A DNA stretch of 64,000 nucleotides from the NCBI RefSeq assembly GCF_001815355.1, contig NZ_KV820375.1, positions 280,309 to 344,308 on the forward strand, written 5' to 3'. Of this stretch, positions 32,138 to 42,675 are shown in pieces. The notes beneath the pieces were generated by a model. That model was given only the letters and a program-made list of their open reading frames with translations. It did no database searches and was not told the origin of the DNA. The position numbers and the translations under genes were made by a program. Origin of the DNA: Haemophilus sp. HMSC068C11 (lineage in GTDB: Bacteria; Pseudomonadota; Gammaproteobacteria; Enterobacterales; Pasteurellaceae). How positions within the stretch are numbered: the first letter of the stretch is position 1; the number at the start of each line of letters is the position of its first letter.

Positions 32138-32206
32138 CGCTTTGAGTTCTATTACTCGACGCCCCCAATCTAAATAGAATTAGAGAAGTTTTATTCATTT
32201 AATATC

Positions 32207-32256
32207 AAAGTGCGGTCAGTTTTAGCCAAATTTTTGCAATAACATCACCGCACTTT
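32207..32256. terminator. Long-loop inverted USS pair
   Basis: AAAGTGCGGT and ACCGCACTTT are separated by 30 bases between convergent genes. The long loop makes termination less sure. Confidence 0.5.
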
Positions 32257-32267
32257 ACACATCTAGC

Positions 32268-34037
32268 CTATTTATCAAAAATAGTTTCAACGGTTAGCGA
32301 CTTATAGTGATAGCCTTTTTCTTGACTAAATTGCATTTCAAGTGAACCTAAATAGATAGCAAAACCTGGTGCATCAATTTTTAGTAAGTCTTTGCTGATT
32401 AGTTTAAGATCTGATTCCGCCAGTTTTTTCATTGAGTCTAAATGATGTTGTTGAAAGACCTGTTTAATATGCTGATCCATATCGGTACAATATCTATCAT
32501 GCTCTTCAACAAAACAAACTTCGGCTCGTTCTTTTGGCTCATTCTCTTCTTTTTTCGAGCTGTTATCGTCCACACGATAGAATTGATAGACTGGCACACG
32601 GATCCATTTTTTATACGAACTCACATCAATTGATGACCATTCAAACTCCGCTTCTCTAACCGGGCTATTTTCCAGAGCCATAATGTCGCTATCATTGATA
32701 CGGAAAGAATGCTCATAAACATCCAATGAAATCAGTTCATTCACTTTTTCACCATATTTTTTCACAAAGGCTTTTCGTTTCTCTTCATAATTAGATCCAT
32801 CATAAAGTCCTAAGTCTAAACGATGGACTAAATAATCAGATACATCATCTAATTCATTCCAATCTTGGCGTTCGTTTTCAGGCATATTTTCTAAACGACT
32901 TAAAAAATCCACATCATCACGAATTTTCCCTTGTCCATCAGATAAATTAAGCTTTGTGAGTAAATGTTCAAAACGTTCTGTTTGGCTTTGATAAGCGATT
33001 TCTTTCGGTTTCACCACCCAAGTCATGGCAAAAATAGCTACTATCACAACGACAGAAATCAAACGATATTGACGAATTTTAGGAATGCTTAAAATGGTAT
33101 AAGCAATCGTAATCGCCGAGGCTAGAGCCACTAAATAAATCCGTTGCTCAGTCCAAGCATAGGCACTAATTCGACGGTCAATTGCCAACCATAACAATAC
33201 AATGGGCACAATGGAAAGGTATGGGAAAAACTTAAAGAAACTCTCCCAATTTGCTTTCACACTAATACTACGTAAAGCGTAAACACCTAAGCCTCCAACT
33301 AAATAAGGCAACGCAATATTCGACACCATACCTTTTGGCAAAGCCCCTGCTAAGATAATTTTGCCAACGTAAGCATAAAGTAGTGCAGTAAATATCATCA
33401 ACGCAGGCGCTAAGATAAAATTCACTAAAATGTCAAAACTACGATTTAGCGTCATCTCTGTATTTTCTTGGCGCTGTTGAAAGACTAAAAAGAACAAAGG
33501 CAGGCAAAATGCAGTAATGGAGGAATAAAGATGCTTTTGAAACCATTCACTAAAATCAATGTTAAATAATGTACTGATTGAAGCCAAAATTGCGGCTACC
33601 AAACCAGAGACGAGCCCCCAGCCAGCAATGGATGAGGTGATGTAATATAGAGTCGTGAAATTACGATAAGTAAAGGCTTGATTGTTTCTGACAAATGGAA
33701 AGCCGAATAATATCAATAACACAATAAATTGAGCGCCCAAAAACTTAGGACTATAGCCATAAAAATCAGCATTATCATTCACTTGCCAAATGGTGAAAAC
33801 GGCAATAAGCGGCACAATCCACGAAAAACGATACCATGAGTAGGGACGAGACAAATAAATAAAGGCAAACAGCATCGGCTCAAATAGCCAATAAGCTAAA
33901 TGATCTTTTTCTGAATTCATATCCACAAACCAAATTCCAAGAGCAAACGCAGCAATCATGAAGATTTCAATCGGATGGGTAGATATCGCTGATTTTATTC
34001 GTGTTTTGGTTTGCTTAAAAAAAGTCGAAAGAGACAT
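32268..34037 (-). CDS. DUF4153 membrane protein
   Basis: This 589-residue protein has about twelve hydrophobic segments in its first 350 residues, including WLFEPMLFAFIYLSRPYSWYRFSWIVPLIAVF, followed by a large soluble C-terminal domain of about 230 residues. The pattern fits the DUF4153 family, whose function is unknown. I choose the ATG giving MSLSTFFKQTK, which has AAAAGGA in front; a longer reading adds 11 residues. It is a single gene, convergent with the GT2 gene and divergent from eno. Confidence 0.75.
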   Translation of the reverse strand: MSLSTFFKQTKTRIKSAISTHPIEIFMIAAFALGIWFVDMNSEKDHLAYWLFEPMLFAFIYLSRPYSWYRFSWIVPLIAVFTIWQVNDNADFYGYSPKFLGAQFIVLLILFGFPFVRNNQAFTYRNFTTLYYITSSIAGWGLVSGLVAAILASISTLFNIDFSEWFQKHLYSSITAFCLPLFFLVFQQRQENTEMTLNRSFDILVNFILAPALMIFTALLYAYVGKIILAGALPKGMVSNIALPYLVGGLGVYALRSISVKANWESFFKFFPYLSIVPIVLLWLAIDRRISAYAWTEQRIYLVALASAITIAYTILSIPKIRQYRLISVVVIVAIFAMTWVVKPKEIAYQSQTERFEHLLTKLNLSDGQGKIRDDVDFLSRLENMPENERQDWNELDDVSDYLVHRLDLGLYDGSNYEEKRKAFVKKYGEKVNELISLDVYEHSFRINDSDIMALENSPVREAEFEWSSIDVSSYKKWIRVPVYQFYRVDDNSSKKEENEPKERAEVCFVEEHDRYCTDMDQHIKQVFQQHHLDSMKKLAESDLKLISKDLLKIDAPGFAIYLGSLEMQFSQEKGYHYKSLTVETIFDK

Positions 34038-34185
34038 AATGATTCCTTTTTCAATGCAACAAAGTCTCAATTAAGAATAAATAATTCACCGTAAAATAAT
34101 ACGAAATTTCGTGCAACTGTAACCAACTTTTGAAGGCAATTCCACTGAAATAAAAGAAATAATTCGCAAAAAAAGACAAAAACTC

Positions 34186-34229
34186 ACCGCACTTGATTGA
34201 AAAATAAGATACAGATCAAAGTGCGGTCA
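34186..34229. repeat. Inverted USS pair upstream of eno
   Basis: ACCGCACTT and AAAGTGCGGTCA lie in opposite orientation in the 286-base gap before eno. The loop is long and there is no T-tract, so I list it as a USS pair rather than a terminator. I see nothing else certain in the gap. Confidence 0.6.
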
Positions 34230-34308
34230 TTTTTCCAAGACAAATTTCTAAATTTGCTTTATCATATCCCCGTTTTAGGTTCGCCTAACTAATTTTAATT
34301 AACTTTAA

Positions 34309-35634
<1,326 letters not shown>

Positions 35635-35660
35635 TTTTTGCTTAATTTAAGGTAAAATAG

Positions 35661-35687
35661 CACCGCACTTTGCACAAAAGTGCGGTG
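35661..35687 (+). terminator. Inverted USS terminator after eno
   Basis: CACCGCACTTT and AAAGTGCGGTG form an 11-bp perfect stem with a 5-base loop followed by eight T residues. Confidence 0.92.
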
Positions 35688-35774
35688 TTTTTTTTATTAA
35701 ATTGCAAAGCAATAGCTTGCCTACTATTTTTATCTAAATATTATCTGATTAACTAATTAAACTCAGTAAAAATC

Positions 35775-36482
35775 ATGAATGCAAAACTAGAACTATACAG
35801 AAGATATTATTGCGTTGAAAGAAACATCAATGAGTTTTCTGTATTAACAGAATGGGCTACTGCTTATCTTATACAACAAGAATATGAAGATAATATTTAT
35901 GAATTAGCACTTGCAAAAAATAGAAAAGAAGCATTATTTTTATCTGATAAAATTCTAGAAAATGTTGTATTTAATAACCAAAACTTACAAATAGCAACTA
36001 TAGATGATAATACATCTATGTTTGATGCATTACCTAATGATATCAATTCTGCTGTGCTGTTAGGTGAATGGTATAATTGCCAAGAATATCAAATCGATTC
36101 GATGTTGATCTATCAATTTGAATTTGAAAATAAATTATTAAATAGAATAAATAAAATATTTCATAAAGAAACAAACCTCTCTACATTTAAATGTAATAGA
36201 TGGATTGAAAAAATTTATGAAAACAGAAATAAAATTAGGGAACATCTATTTAACTATCTAGAAATAGAATATGCAGAAGAGTTTAGTCTTTATAAAGAAG
36301 CCAGTGTCTTAGATTACCTTTATGGAATAACTGATATAAGTTTTAATATAAAATCAAACTTATCAATAATATCTCTTAGAAAAAGTAATTTTAGTCCTGA
36401 AGAATATAATTTACCAGATCTACCAGCTGAGTATATAGAGATAGTATTAGATAGAGATATTAATATCATATCAACTATATGA
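35775..36482 (+). CDS. Hypothetical protein, AT-rich orphan
   Basis: I do not recognise this 235-residue protein. It has no signal peptide or membrane helix and is rich in Asn, Ile, Glu, Lys and Tyr. Codon use is much more AT-rich than in its neighbours: nearly every third position is A or T and rare codons such as ATA and AGA are common. A Trp/Tyr/acidic pattern in the middle (LLGEWYNCQEYQIDSMLIYQ) recalls small toxin-immunity or contact-inhibition immunity proteins, but I cannot place it. It sits between the eno terminator and the DUF2251 gene, with 37 bases to the latter, and contains no USS. It was probably acquired by transfer. Confidence 0.7.
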   Translation: MNAKLELYRRYYCVERNINEFSVLTEWATAYLIQQEYEDNIYELALAKNRKEALFLSDKILENVVFNNQNLQIATIDDNTSMFDALPNDINSAVLLGEWYNCQEYQIDSMLIYQFEFENKLLNRINKIFHKETNLSTFKCNRWIEKIYENRNKIREHLFNYLEIEYAEEFSLYKEASVLDYLYGITDISFNIKSNLSIISLRKSNFSPEEYNLPDLPAEYIEIVLDRDINIISTI

Positions 36483-36519
36483 TTAGCCTATTAAAAACTT
36501 CAATTCAAGAGGAAATACC

Positions 36520-36939
36520 ATGTTACATTTAACCCTCGAAGATCAACTCTTTCTCGGTCAACCAAAACAAGTCGGCACACACTCGACTGTGCATGATCAC
36601 CTGGCAGTGATGTTTGAAGATGACGGTGAAACCGGCTATTTTTATGCATTAGATATGCGTCAAAATGCGCAGCCTGTTGTCGATTGCTTACATGTTTATA
36701 ACGTCGATAACACTCGCAATCACCACGAAGCACGTAAATTAGAAATCTGCTGGGATGAAAGTGGTTATTTAGCCTTATTGCTCATTAACGGCTATCCGCA
36801 TGCCGTATTTGATTTTGCTCATTTGATCGGCTATAACACCAACAAGCATCCTCAGCCTGACTTAATGAGCATGTGGACACACGAAGAAATCACCAATGAA
36901 CGTGCGACAGCATGGCTTGGTGTGAATACCATTAAATAG
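36520..36939 (+). CDS. DUF2251-like hypothetical protein
   Basis: This 139-residue soluble protein resembles the DUF2251 family found in Pasteurellaceae and related bacteria. Its features are VHDHLAVMFEDDGETGYFYALDM, the Cys-Trp-Asp segment KLEICWDESGYLALLLINGYPHAVFDF and a C-terminal AWLGVN. There are no catalytic motifs I know. AAGAGGA precedes the ATG. It is eight bases before yigB and probably in the same operon. Function unknown. Confidence 0.7.
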   Translation: MLHLTLEDQLFLGQPKQVGTHSTVHDHLAVMFEDDGETGYFYALDMRQNAQPVVDCLHVYNVDNTRNHHEARKLEICWDESGYLALLLINGYPHAVFDFAHLIGYNTNKHPQPDLMSMWTHEEITNERATAWLGVNTIK

Positions 36940-36947
36940 GATTAACT

Positions 36948-37655
36948 ATGCGATTTTACCGCGGTCTTCGGCCTTTCAAGGTCATGAGTTTTGATCTTGA
37001 TGACACCCTTTACGATAACAGTGATGTCATTCGGTTAGCCGAAGAACGCTTTCTTCAATGTGTGCAAGAACACGCTCAACTGAGTGAGCTTACCTCAGAA
37101 TATTGGCGGGAATGGAAATGGCAACTGGCGGAGAAAGATCCCTTAATTGCTGAAGATGTGATTGCCTGGCGTGTCGAAACGTTACGCAACTTACTGACGC
37201 ATCATGGTAAAAGTGCAGTTGAAATTGACCGCACTTTGGCCCTTGCCATGGAAGAATTTATTGAATGGCGACACAAAATTGATGTACCCACAGAAAGTAT
37301 TGAAGTGCTGAATCAACTGAAAGATCGCTACCCGCTAAGCGTGATTACCAATGGTAATGTGATTGCAACACGCATTGGGTTTGAACACTTTCAGCTGAGT
37401 TTACGTGGTGGAGAACAAGGCAGAGCGAAACCTCATCAAGATTTGTTCCACCAAACCGCTCATTATTTTGGCGTAAAACCGAGTGAAATTTTACATATTG
37501 GTGATAACTTAACCACAGATGTTCAAGGCGCCATTCAAGCTGGATGCCAAGCTGTATGGATTAATTTATCGGGCAAAGATCTCAATTCATTTACTGAAGC
37601 AAGTGTTTTGCCTACATTAGAAATCAATCATTTAACTGAATTATTAACACTTTAA
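36948..37655 (+). CDS. yigB: HAD phosphatase YigB (riboflavin precursor phosphatase)
   Basis: YigB-type HAD enzymes dephosphorylate 5-amino-6-(5-phosphoribitylamino)uracil in riboflavin synthesis. The 235 residues have motif I SFDLDDTLYDN with nucleophile Asp16 and Asp18, motif II in SVITNGN, a conserved Lys in GRAKPHQDLF, and motif IV IGDNLTTDVQGA. The N-terminus MRFYRGLRPFKVMSFDLDDTLYDN is characteristic of YigB among HAD proteins. A USS within the gene encodes the Arg-Thr-Leu of EIDRTLAL, with a degenerate copy (SAV) just before it. It is a member of a four-gene string with the DUF2251 gene and the ygiB/ygiC-like pair. Confidence 0.85.
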   Translation: MRFYRGLRPFKVMSFDLDDTLYDNSDVIRLAEERFLQCVQEHAQLSELTSEYWREWKWQLAEKDPLIAEDVIAWRVETLRNLLTHHGKSAVEIDRTLALAMEEFIEWRHKIDVPTESIEVLNQLKDRYPLSVITNGNVIATRIGFEHFQLSLRGGEQGRAKPHQDLFHQTAHYFGVKPSEILHIGDNLTTDVQGAIQAGCQAVWINLSGKDLNSFTEASVLPTLEINHLTELLTL

Positions 37656-37659
37656 CCCT

Positions 37660-38289
37660 ATGATGAAAAAGAAAAATCAAGTTCTCGTAAGCCTTTCTAT
37701 TGTGGCTTTATTGGGCGGCTGCTCAGAAGAGCAAGTTCAACGAGATGTTTATAACAGCCTTGAGGATTGTTTAGCCGATTGGCAAAAAATTGAATTATGC
37801 GAAGCTGACCAATCTAATGAAAATAACAGCATCACCACAGCACATGCTGGCTCAGGCTCCTCTCTCTCGGGCAATTTAAATACACGTCCAAGCGATAATA
37901 GCAAATGGTCAGAAGACAATCAGACCGTCAAACAAACCTTAAATACAGATGGAGCAACTCACTCTGGTAACTCAAGCGGTTCTGAGGGAACAAGCCACAC
38001 TAGCTCTGCAACAGGAGAAGGACACGGTAGTATGGGCAGTGCGATTGCAGGCGCCGCAATGGGCTATATGATTGCGCGTACGATGGGCTCATTTTTAGGT
38101 CCAAGCTACAATCCAAGTAACCGTGCCGTTTCAACGCCAACGGGTCAAGTTATCCAACCGCAAACTAATCGTTCTGTCGGTAAGCCTGTATTAGTGAAAG
38201 GCAATGCAGGTAGCACTTACAGCAAACCGGTTTCACGCGGTGGCTTTAAAAGCTCAAATTCAAGCAGTAACCGTAGCTCAGGCGGTTAA
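37660..38289 (+). CDS. YgiB-like (DUF1190) lipoprotein
   Basis: This 209-residue lipoprotein has signal peptide MMKKKNQVLVSLSIVALLGGC with acylated Cys21. The mature part has the paired-cysteine start YNSLEDCLADWQKIELCEADQ, a Ser/Gly/Asn-rich spacer, a glycine-rich patch SAIAGAAMGYMIARTMGSFLG and a Ser-rich tail with SSNSSSNRSSGG. The layout and the neighbour (a YgiC-type ligase gene two bases downstream) identify it as a YgiB/DUF1190-type protein. The family's function is unknown. Either of two adjacent ATG codons may be used. Confidence 0.75.
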   Translation: MMKKKNQVLVSLSIVALLGGCSEEQVQRDVYNSLEDCLADWQKIELCEADQSNENNSITTAHAGSGSSLSGNLNTRPSDNSKWSEDNQTVKQTLNTDGATHSGNSSGSEGTSHTSSATGEGHGSMGSAIAGAAMGYMIARTMGSFLGPSYNPSNRAVSTPTGQVIQPQTNRSVGKPVLVKGNAGSTYSKPVSRGGFKSSNSSSNRSSGG

Positions 38290-38291
38290 AT

Positions 38292-39473
38292 ATGAAACGA
38301 ATCACAGGCTTTCCTACTCGCCCTAATATGGTGCAACAATTATTAGATGTGGGCTTTGATTACTATAATCTGCCTTCCTCTGATGGCTCCCATTATTGGT
38401 CAGACAATGTGGCGTATGAATTTACCCTAGCGGAAATCGATCGTATTGAAGACGCCACTAATGAATTGCACGCGATGTGTATGGACTTTGTTGCCGATGA
38501 AGTGAAACAAGGTGATTATGCGTATTATCGCTTCACCGATTTACAGAAAAATCTGATTGAACAAACATGGGCTAAAAACGTACCGCACTTATATGGCCGT
38601 TTTGATTTTGGTTATGACGGTGAAAACCTCAAAATGTTTGAATACAATGCCGACACACCTACTTCCCTGCTTGAAGCTGCTGTGGTGCAATGGCAATGGT
38701 TAGAGCAAATTGAAGGCTTAGCGCATCGTGACCAATTTAATTGGATTCACGAAGAATTGCTCAATCGCTTTCAGTTTATTCAACAGCAAACAGGACTAAA
38801 CGATTTCCATTTTAGTGCCATGCAAGAAGCGGGCCGTGAAGATTGGGGCAATATCGATTACCTAGTGGATGTGGCTTACAACGCAGGTTGGCATATTCAT
38901 CAGCTTGCTATTGAAGATGTGGGCTACGATAAAGACAGTCAGCAATTCCTCGATCTGAATAATCAACCTATTGATTGTTTATTTAAGCTCTACCCGCTTG
39001 AATGGATGACTACGACAGAATATGCACCACACATGCTTAATTCATCCACTACTTTTATTGAGCCTGCGTGGAAATTACTATTAAGCAATAAAGTGCTATT
39101 AGCGAAATTGTGGCAAAAACATCCAAATCATCCATTATTACTACCTGCTTACTTTAGCAAGCATGATATTACCGATCGTCAATCAATATGGGTGAAAAAA
39201 CCGACGTTAGGTCGTGAGGGCGCTAATGTTTCTTACTATGAAAAACGTAATGGTCTGGAATTTGCCGCCAAAGGCAGCGAACATTCTGCCTTTTACGATC
39301 AGGCAGGCTACATCTATCAACAAAAATTTGAACTACCGAATTTTGATGGTATGTATCCTATGATTGGTTCTTGGGTAGTTGGTGATGTAGCATGCGGCAT
39401 CGGATTAAGAGAAGATTTTACCCCTGTTACCGGCAATGATAGCCACTTTATTCCGCATTACTTTGTAGAATAA
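38292..39473 (+). CDS. ygiC: YgiC-type ATP-grasp protein (glutathionylspermidine synthase family)
   Basis: This 393-residue protein has the ATP-grasp fold of the synthetase half of glutathionylspermidine synthase but lacks the amidase half. Typical segments are YGRFDFGYDGENLKMFEYNADTPTSLLEAA near the N-terminus, then WVKKPTLGREGANVSYYE and a late YPMIGSWVVGDVACGIGLREDF. The peptide or amine it ligates is not known; E. coli YgiC and YjfC do not make glutathionylspermidine as far as I recall. It is two bases after the YgiB-like lipoprotein, an association conserved with enterobacteria. Confidence 0.85.
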   Translation: MKRITGFPTRPNMVQQLLDVGFDYYNLPSSDGSHYWSDNVAYEFTLAEIDRIEDATNELHAMCMDFVADEVKQGDYAYYRFTDLQKNLIEQTWAKNVPHLYGRFDFGYDGENLKMFEYNADTPTSLLEAAVVQWQWLEQIEGLAHRDQFNWIHEELLNRFQFIQQQTGLNDFHFSAMQEAGREDWGNIDYLVDVAYNAGWHIHQLAIEDVGYDKDSQQFLDLNNQPIDCLFKLYPLEWMTTTEYAPHMLNSSTTFIEPAWKLLLSNKVLLAKLWQKHPNHPLLLPAYFSKHDITDRQSIWVKKPTLGREGANVSYYEKRNGLEFAAKGSEHSAFYDQAGYIYQQKFELPNFDGMYPMIGSWVVGDVACGIGLREDFTPVTGNDSHFIPHYFVE

Positions 39474-39521
39474 AAACAACGCAAAAACTAACCGCACTTA
39501 ACAGATAACAAGGAGATAAAT

Positions 39522-40667
39522 ATGTATCCATTTAGTTTTCAAAACCCTACTCGCATTGAATTTGGCCTCGATAAAGAAAAAGAGATGGGTAAATATATGC
39601 ACGAATACGGTGCAAAAAAGGCCTTAATTATCTATGGCAGTGAGCGAGTCAAACAATCCGGTTTATTTGAAGATGTGGCGAAAAGCTTGCGTGAGCAGGG
39701 AATTGAATACATTGAATGTGGCGGGGTAAAAAGTAACCCAACAATCAGCAAAGTCCGTGAAGCTGTTGCAATGGCGAAGGCCTTTGGTACTGATAGTGTG
39801 CTGAGTATCGGTGGAGGCTCTTGCCTTGATAGTGCGAAAGCGATCGCGGCGGGTGCGTGCTATGAGGGTGATACTTGGGACTTCTTTAAAGGCACACCGG
39901 TGCAAAAAGCGTTGATGATTTTTGATGTAATAACCCTTGCGGCAACAGGCAGTGAAATGAACTGGGGCTCAGTCATTACCAATGAAGAAACGCAGCAAAA
40001 ATATTCAATTCACAGTAATCATTTATTCCCGAAAGTATCAGTCATTAATCCGAAATTACAAGCGACCGTCAGCCGTGATTATTTAGTGTATTCTGCCGCA
40101 GATATTATTGCTCATTCTATTGAAGCCTATTTCACGGCAGAATATCGTCCTGAAATTATTGATTTCTTAGTAGAAAGCAATATTAAAACCGTTATCCGTA
40201 CGACTGAAATCTTGCTCAATGATCCACAAGATCTCAATGCTCGTGGTGAATTTGCCTGGGCGGCTACACTTGCGTTGAACGGTTTAACTCATTTAGGTAT
40301 CTCACCTTACGGTTTCCCAAATCATATGATTGAGCATTCCATGAGTGCGATTTCAGATGTACCCCATGGCGCAGGGCTCTCTGTAATTATGCCTGCGTGG
40401 ATGCAATGGTATCAATCTCAAAGACCTGCTCAATTCAAACGCTTTGCTAAAGAAATATTTGGCTTAGATAAGGCTGAAGATGGTATTCAAGCCTTAAAAG
40501 CTTGGTTTGATAAAATCGGCACACCAACTCGTCTTGAGCAACTCAGCATTGATGATAAAACCTTAGCTGAAATTATTGGAAATGCGGTTCAAACTGCTAT
40601 TAAGGCGAAAATGGATAAGATTTACACCAAAGAAGCTATTGAAGCAATTTTCGCTTTAGCGAAGTAA
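39522..40667 (+). CDS. Iron-containing alcohol dehydrogenase (YqhD/BDH type)
   Basis: This 381-residue group III alcohol dehydrogenase probably reduces aldehydes with NADPH or NADH. The N-terminal nucleotide-binding domain has VLSIGGGSCLDSAKAIAAG. The metal ligands are visible as Asp and His in AADIIAHSIEAYF and the later His residues in NHMIEHSMSAISDVPHGAGLSV. The N-terminus NPTRIEFGLDKEKEMG is typical of butanol dehydrogenase/YqhD proteins. The physiological substrate is uncertain. AAGGAG precedes the ATG. It has its own terminator. Confidence 0.88.
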   Translation: MYPFSFQNPTRIEFGLDKEKEMGKYMHEYGAKKALIIYGSERVKQSGLFEDVAKSLREQGIEYIECGGVKSNPTISKVREAVAMAKAFGTDSVLSIGGGSCLDSAKAIAAGACYEGDTWDFFKGTPVQKALMIFDVITLAATGSEMNWGSVITNEETQQKYSIHSNHLFPKVSVINPKLQATVSRDYLVYSAADIIAHSIEAYFTAEYRPEIIDFLVESNIKTVIRTTEILLNDPQDLNARGEFAWAATLALNGLTHLGISPYGFPNHMIEHSMSAISDVPHGAGLSVIMPAWMQWYQSQRPAQFKRFAKEIFGLDKAEDGIQALKAWFDKIGTPTRLEQLSIDDKTLAEIIGNAVQTAIKAKMDKIYTKEAIEAIFALAK

Positions 40668-40675
40668 TCTCTCAT

Positions 40676-40724
40676 AAAAAGAGCGGTCAAATTCCATTGT
40701 TTTGTGAATTTAACCGCTCTTTTT
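40676..40724 (+). terminator. Terminator after alcohol dehydrogenase gene
   Basis: A 19-bp stem starting AAAAAGAGCGGTCAAATTC, with one G-T mismatch and an 11-base loop, ends in TTTTT. The core is a symmetric one-base variant (GAGCGG) of the USS. Confidence 0.88.
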
Positions 40725-40766
40725 ATATTCTCAATATTTCACTTTATTGAAAAGAACACAAAAAAT

Positions 40767-40797
40767 AACCGCACTTCAGTTACCCAAAGTGCGGTTA
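40767..40797 (-). terminator. Inverted USS terminator after rplA
   Basis: TAACCGCACTT, a 9-10 base loop and AAGTGCGGTTA are followed by TTTTTT on the minus strand. Confidence 0.85.
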
Positions 40798-40822
40798 ATT
40801 TGAATTAAGTTTTAACGCTTAA

Positions 40823-41512
40823 TTATAGTGAAGCTTGATCAACAGCGACACCAGCACCCATAGTTGTAGAGATGCTTACTTTCTTGATAAAGATACCTTT
40901 TGCAGTAGTTGGTTTTGCTTTGTTTAAAGCAGCCAATAATGCTTGAAGGTTTTCTTTTAATTGAACTTCAGAGAAGTTTGCTTTACCAATTGTTGTGTGG
41001 ATGATACCGTTTTTATCGTTACGATAACGGATCTGACCAGATTTAGCATTTTTAACTGCTTCAGCAACGTTTGGTGTTACGGTACCAACTTTAGGGTTTG
41101 GCATTAAACCACGTGGGCCTAATACTTGACCTAATTGACCAACAACACGCATTGCATCAGGAGAAGCGATAACAACATCAAAGTTCATTTCGCCTTTTTT
41201 GATTTGCTCTGCTAAATCTTCCATACCTACTAAATCAGCGCCAGCTTCTTTAGCTGCATCTGCGTTAGCACCTTGGGTGAACACAGCTACGCGTACTTCA
41301 CGACCAGTACCGTGTGGTAATACAGTTGCACCACGAACGTTTTGGTCTGATTTACGAGGATCGATACCTAAGTTTACTGCAACGTCAACACTTTCAACGA
41401 ATTTAGCAGTTGCGAATTGTTTTAATAACGCGATTGCTTCGTTGATTTCGTATGCTTTAGTAGAATCTACGCCAGCTTTGATTGCTTTCATTTTTTTAGT
41501 CAATTTAGCCAT
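40823..41512 (-). CDS. rplA: 50S ribosomal protein L1
   Basis: L1 forms the mobile stalk near the ribosomal E site and is also the translational repressor of its own operon. The 229 residues show the family segment [18 protein letters not shown], then [53 protein letters not shown] and a final TTMGAGVAV. It lies four bases after rplK and ends the two-gene unit here; rplJL are not adjacent within the window. Confidence 0.98.
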   Translation of the reverse strand: MAKLTKKMKAIKAGVDSTKAYEINEAIALLKQFATAKFVESVDVAVNLGIDPRKSDQNVRGATVLPHGTGREVRVAVFTQGANADAAKEAGADLVGMEDLAEQIKKGEMNFDVVIASPDAMRVVGQLGQVLGPRGLMPNPKVGTVTPNVAEAVKNAKSGQIRYRNDKNGIIHTTIGKANFSEVQLKENLQALLAALNKAKPTTAKGIFIKKVSISTTMGAGVAVDQASL

Positions 41513-41516
41513 CGTA

Positions 41517-41945
41517 TTATTCCTCCACCACTAAGCCCATTGAGCGAGCAGTACCAGCAATTGATTTCATTTTAGTTTCGATAGTCGCGCCAGTCATATC
41601 TGCTGCTTTAGTTTCAGCGATTTGACGAACTTGATCTAAAGTTACTTTACCCACTTTATCTTTGTTCGGTTTACCTGAACCAGATTTGATACCTGCAGCT
41701 TTTTTCAATAATACTGCTGCTGGTGGAGTTTTAGTAATGAAAGTGAATGAACGGTCTGCATATACAGTGATAACAACTGGAATTGGTAAACCTTTTTCTA
41801 AGCTCTCAGTACGAGCGTTGAATGCTTTACAGAATTCCATGATGTTCACACCTTGTTGACCTAATGCAGGACCAACTGGTGGTGATGGGTTTGCCATACC
41901 AGCTGCAACTTGCAACTTAACGTATGCTTGGACTTTTTTTGCCAT
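41517..41945 (-). CDS. rplK: 50S ribosomal protein L11
   Basis: L11 belongs to the GTPase-associated centre and is needed for RelA activation by uncharged tRNA. The 142 residues have the proline-rich segment [27 protein letters not shown] and the C-terminal RNA-binding domain with [20 protein letters not shown] and [10 protein letters not shown]. It is first in the rplKA unit, behind a possible L1 target in the leader. Regulation by L1 is known for the family. Confidence 0.98.
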   Translation of the reverse strand: MAKKVQAYVKLQVAAGMANPSPPVGPALGQQGVNIMEFCKAFNARTESLEKGLPIPVVITVYADRSFTFITKTPPAAVLLKKAAGIKSGSGKPNKDKVGKVTLDQVRQIAETKAADMTGATIETKMKSIAGTARSMGLVVEE

Positions 41946-41964
41946 TTTTTAGTTTCCTCTAAAT

Positions 41965-41991
41965 GGGTGATAACGCCGAAATCGGCTCCCC
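41965..41991 (-). promoter_or_regulatory. Candidate L1-binding leader before rplK
   Basis: On the minus strand GGGGAGCC, then GCCG-ATTT-CGGC and a closing CACCC form a stem with an asymmetric internal loop, about 20 bases before the rplK start. It resembles ribosomal L1 targets, which carry GGAGCC-like bulged helices. This is inferred from position and shape. Confidence 0.4.
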
Positions 41992-42060
41992 TGTTAATGA
42001 AAGGCTGTATTTTAATTAATCAGCCTCGAAATTTCAAGCAGAAAAACTACTCGAAAAACA

Positions 42061-42087
42061 ACCGCACTTTATTTTTTAAGTGCGGCC
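42061..42087 (-). terminator. Inverted USS terminator after nusG
   Basis: ACCGCACTT and AAGTGCGG with an 8-base loop are followed by TTGTTTTT on the minus strand, between nusG and rplK. Confidence 0.75.
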
Positions 42088-42116
42088 ATTAAATTTCTTA
42101 TTTTGGAAAAGGGAAA

Positions 42117-42674
42117 TTAACGTGTTTTTTCCACTTGACCAAATTCAAGCTCAACTGGTGTTGCACGACCGAAGATAGATACAGACACTTTTAAGCGACC
42201 TTTTTCGTAATCCACTTCTTCAACCGTACCATTAAAGTCAGCAAATGGACCTTCTGTCACACGTACTTCTTCACCTGGTTGATATTCTTTACGATGACGT
42301 GGTTTTTCAGCACTTTGCTCTAAACGATTTAAAATTAAATCTGCTTCACGTTTAGAAATTGGCGCTGGCTTATCTGGTGTACCACCGATAAAGCCCATTA
42401 CACGTGGTACGCTTTTCACTAAGTGCCATGTGTCATCATTCATTGCCATTTCAACTAATACATAGCCAGGGAAGAATTTACGTTCGCTTTTACGACGTTT
42501 ACCTGCTACGTTTTCAACGACTTCTTCAGTCGGCACTAATACTTCACCAAACTGATCTTCCATTTGTTGTTGTTTGATATATTCACGCAATGTGATTGCA
42601 ACACGACTCTCAAAGCCTGAGAATGCTTGCAATACATACCAACGTTTTTTGGATACGTTTTCAGTTTCGCTCAT
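42117..42674 (-). CDS. nusG: Transcription termination/antitermination factor NusG
   Basis: NusG binds RNA polymerase, supports processivity and links to Rho and the ribosome. The 185 residues have the NGN domain starting [21 protein letters not shown], with [12 protein letters not shown] and VMGFIGG, and the C-terminal KOW domain with [21 protein letters not shown]. It is separated from secE by one base, the classic secE-nusG pair. Confidence 0.98.
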   Translation of the reverse strand: MSETENVSKKRWYVLQAFSGFESRVAITLREYIKQQQMEDQFGEVLVPTEEVVENVAGKRRKSERKFFPGYVLVEMAMNDDTWHLVKSVPRVMGFIGGTPDKPAPISKREADLILNRLEQSAEKPRHRKEYQPGEEVRVTEGPFADFNGTVEEVDYEKGRLKVSVSIFGRATPVELEFGQVEKTR

Positions 42675-42675
42675 T

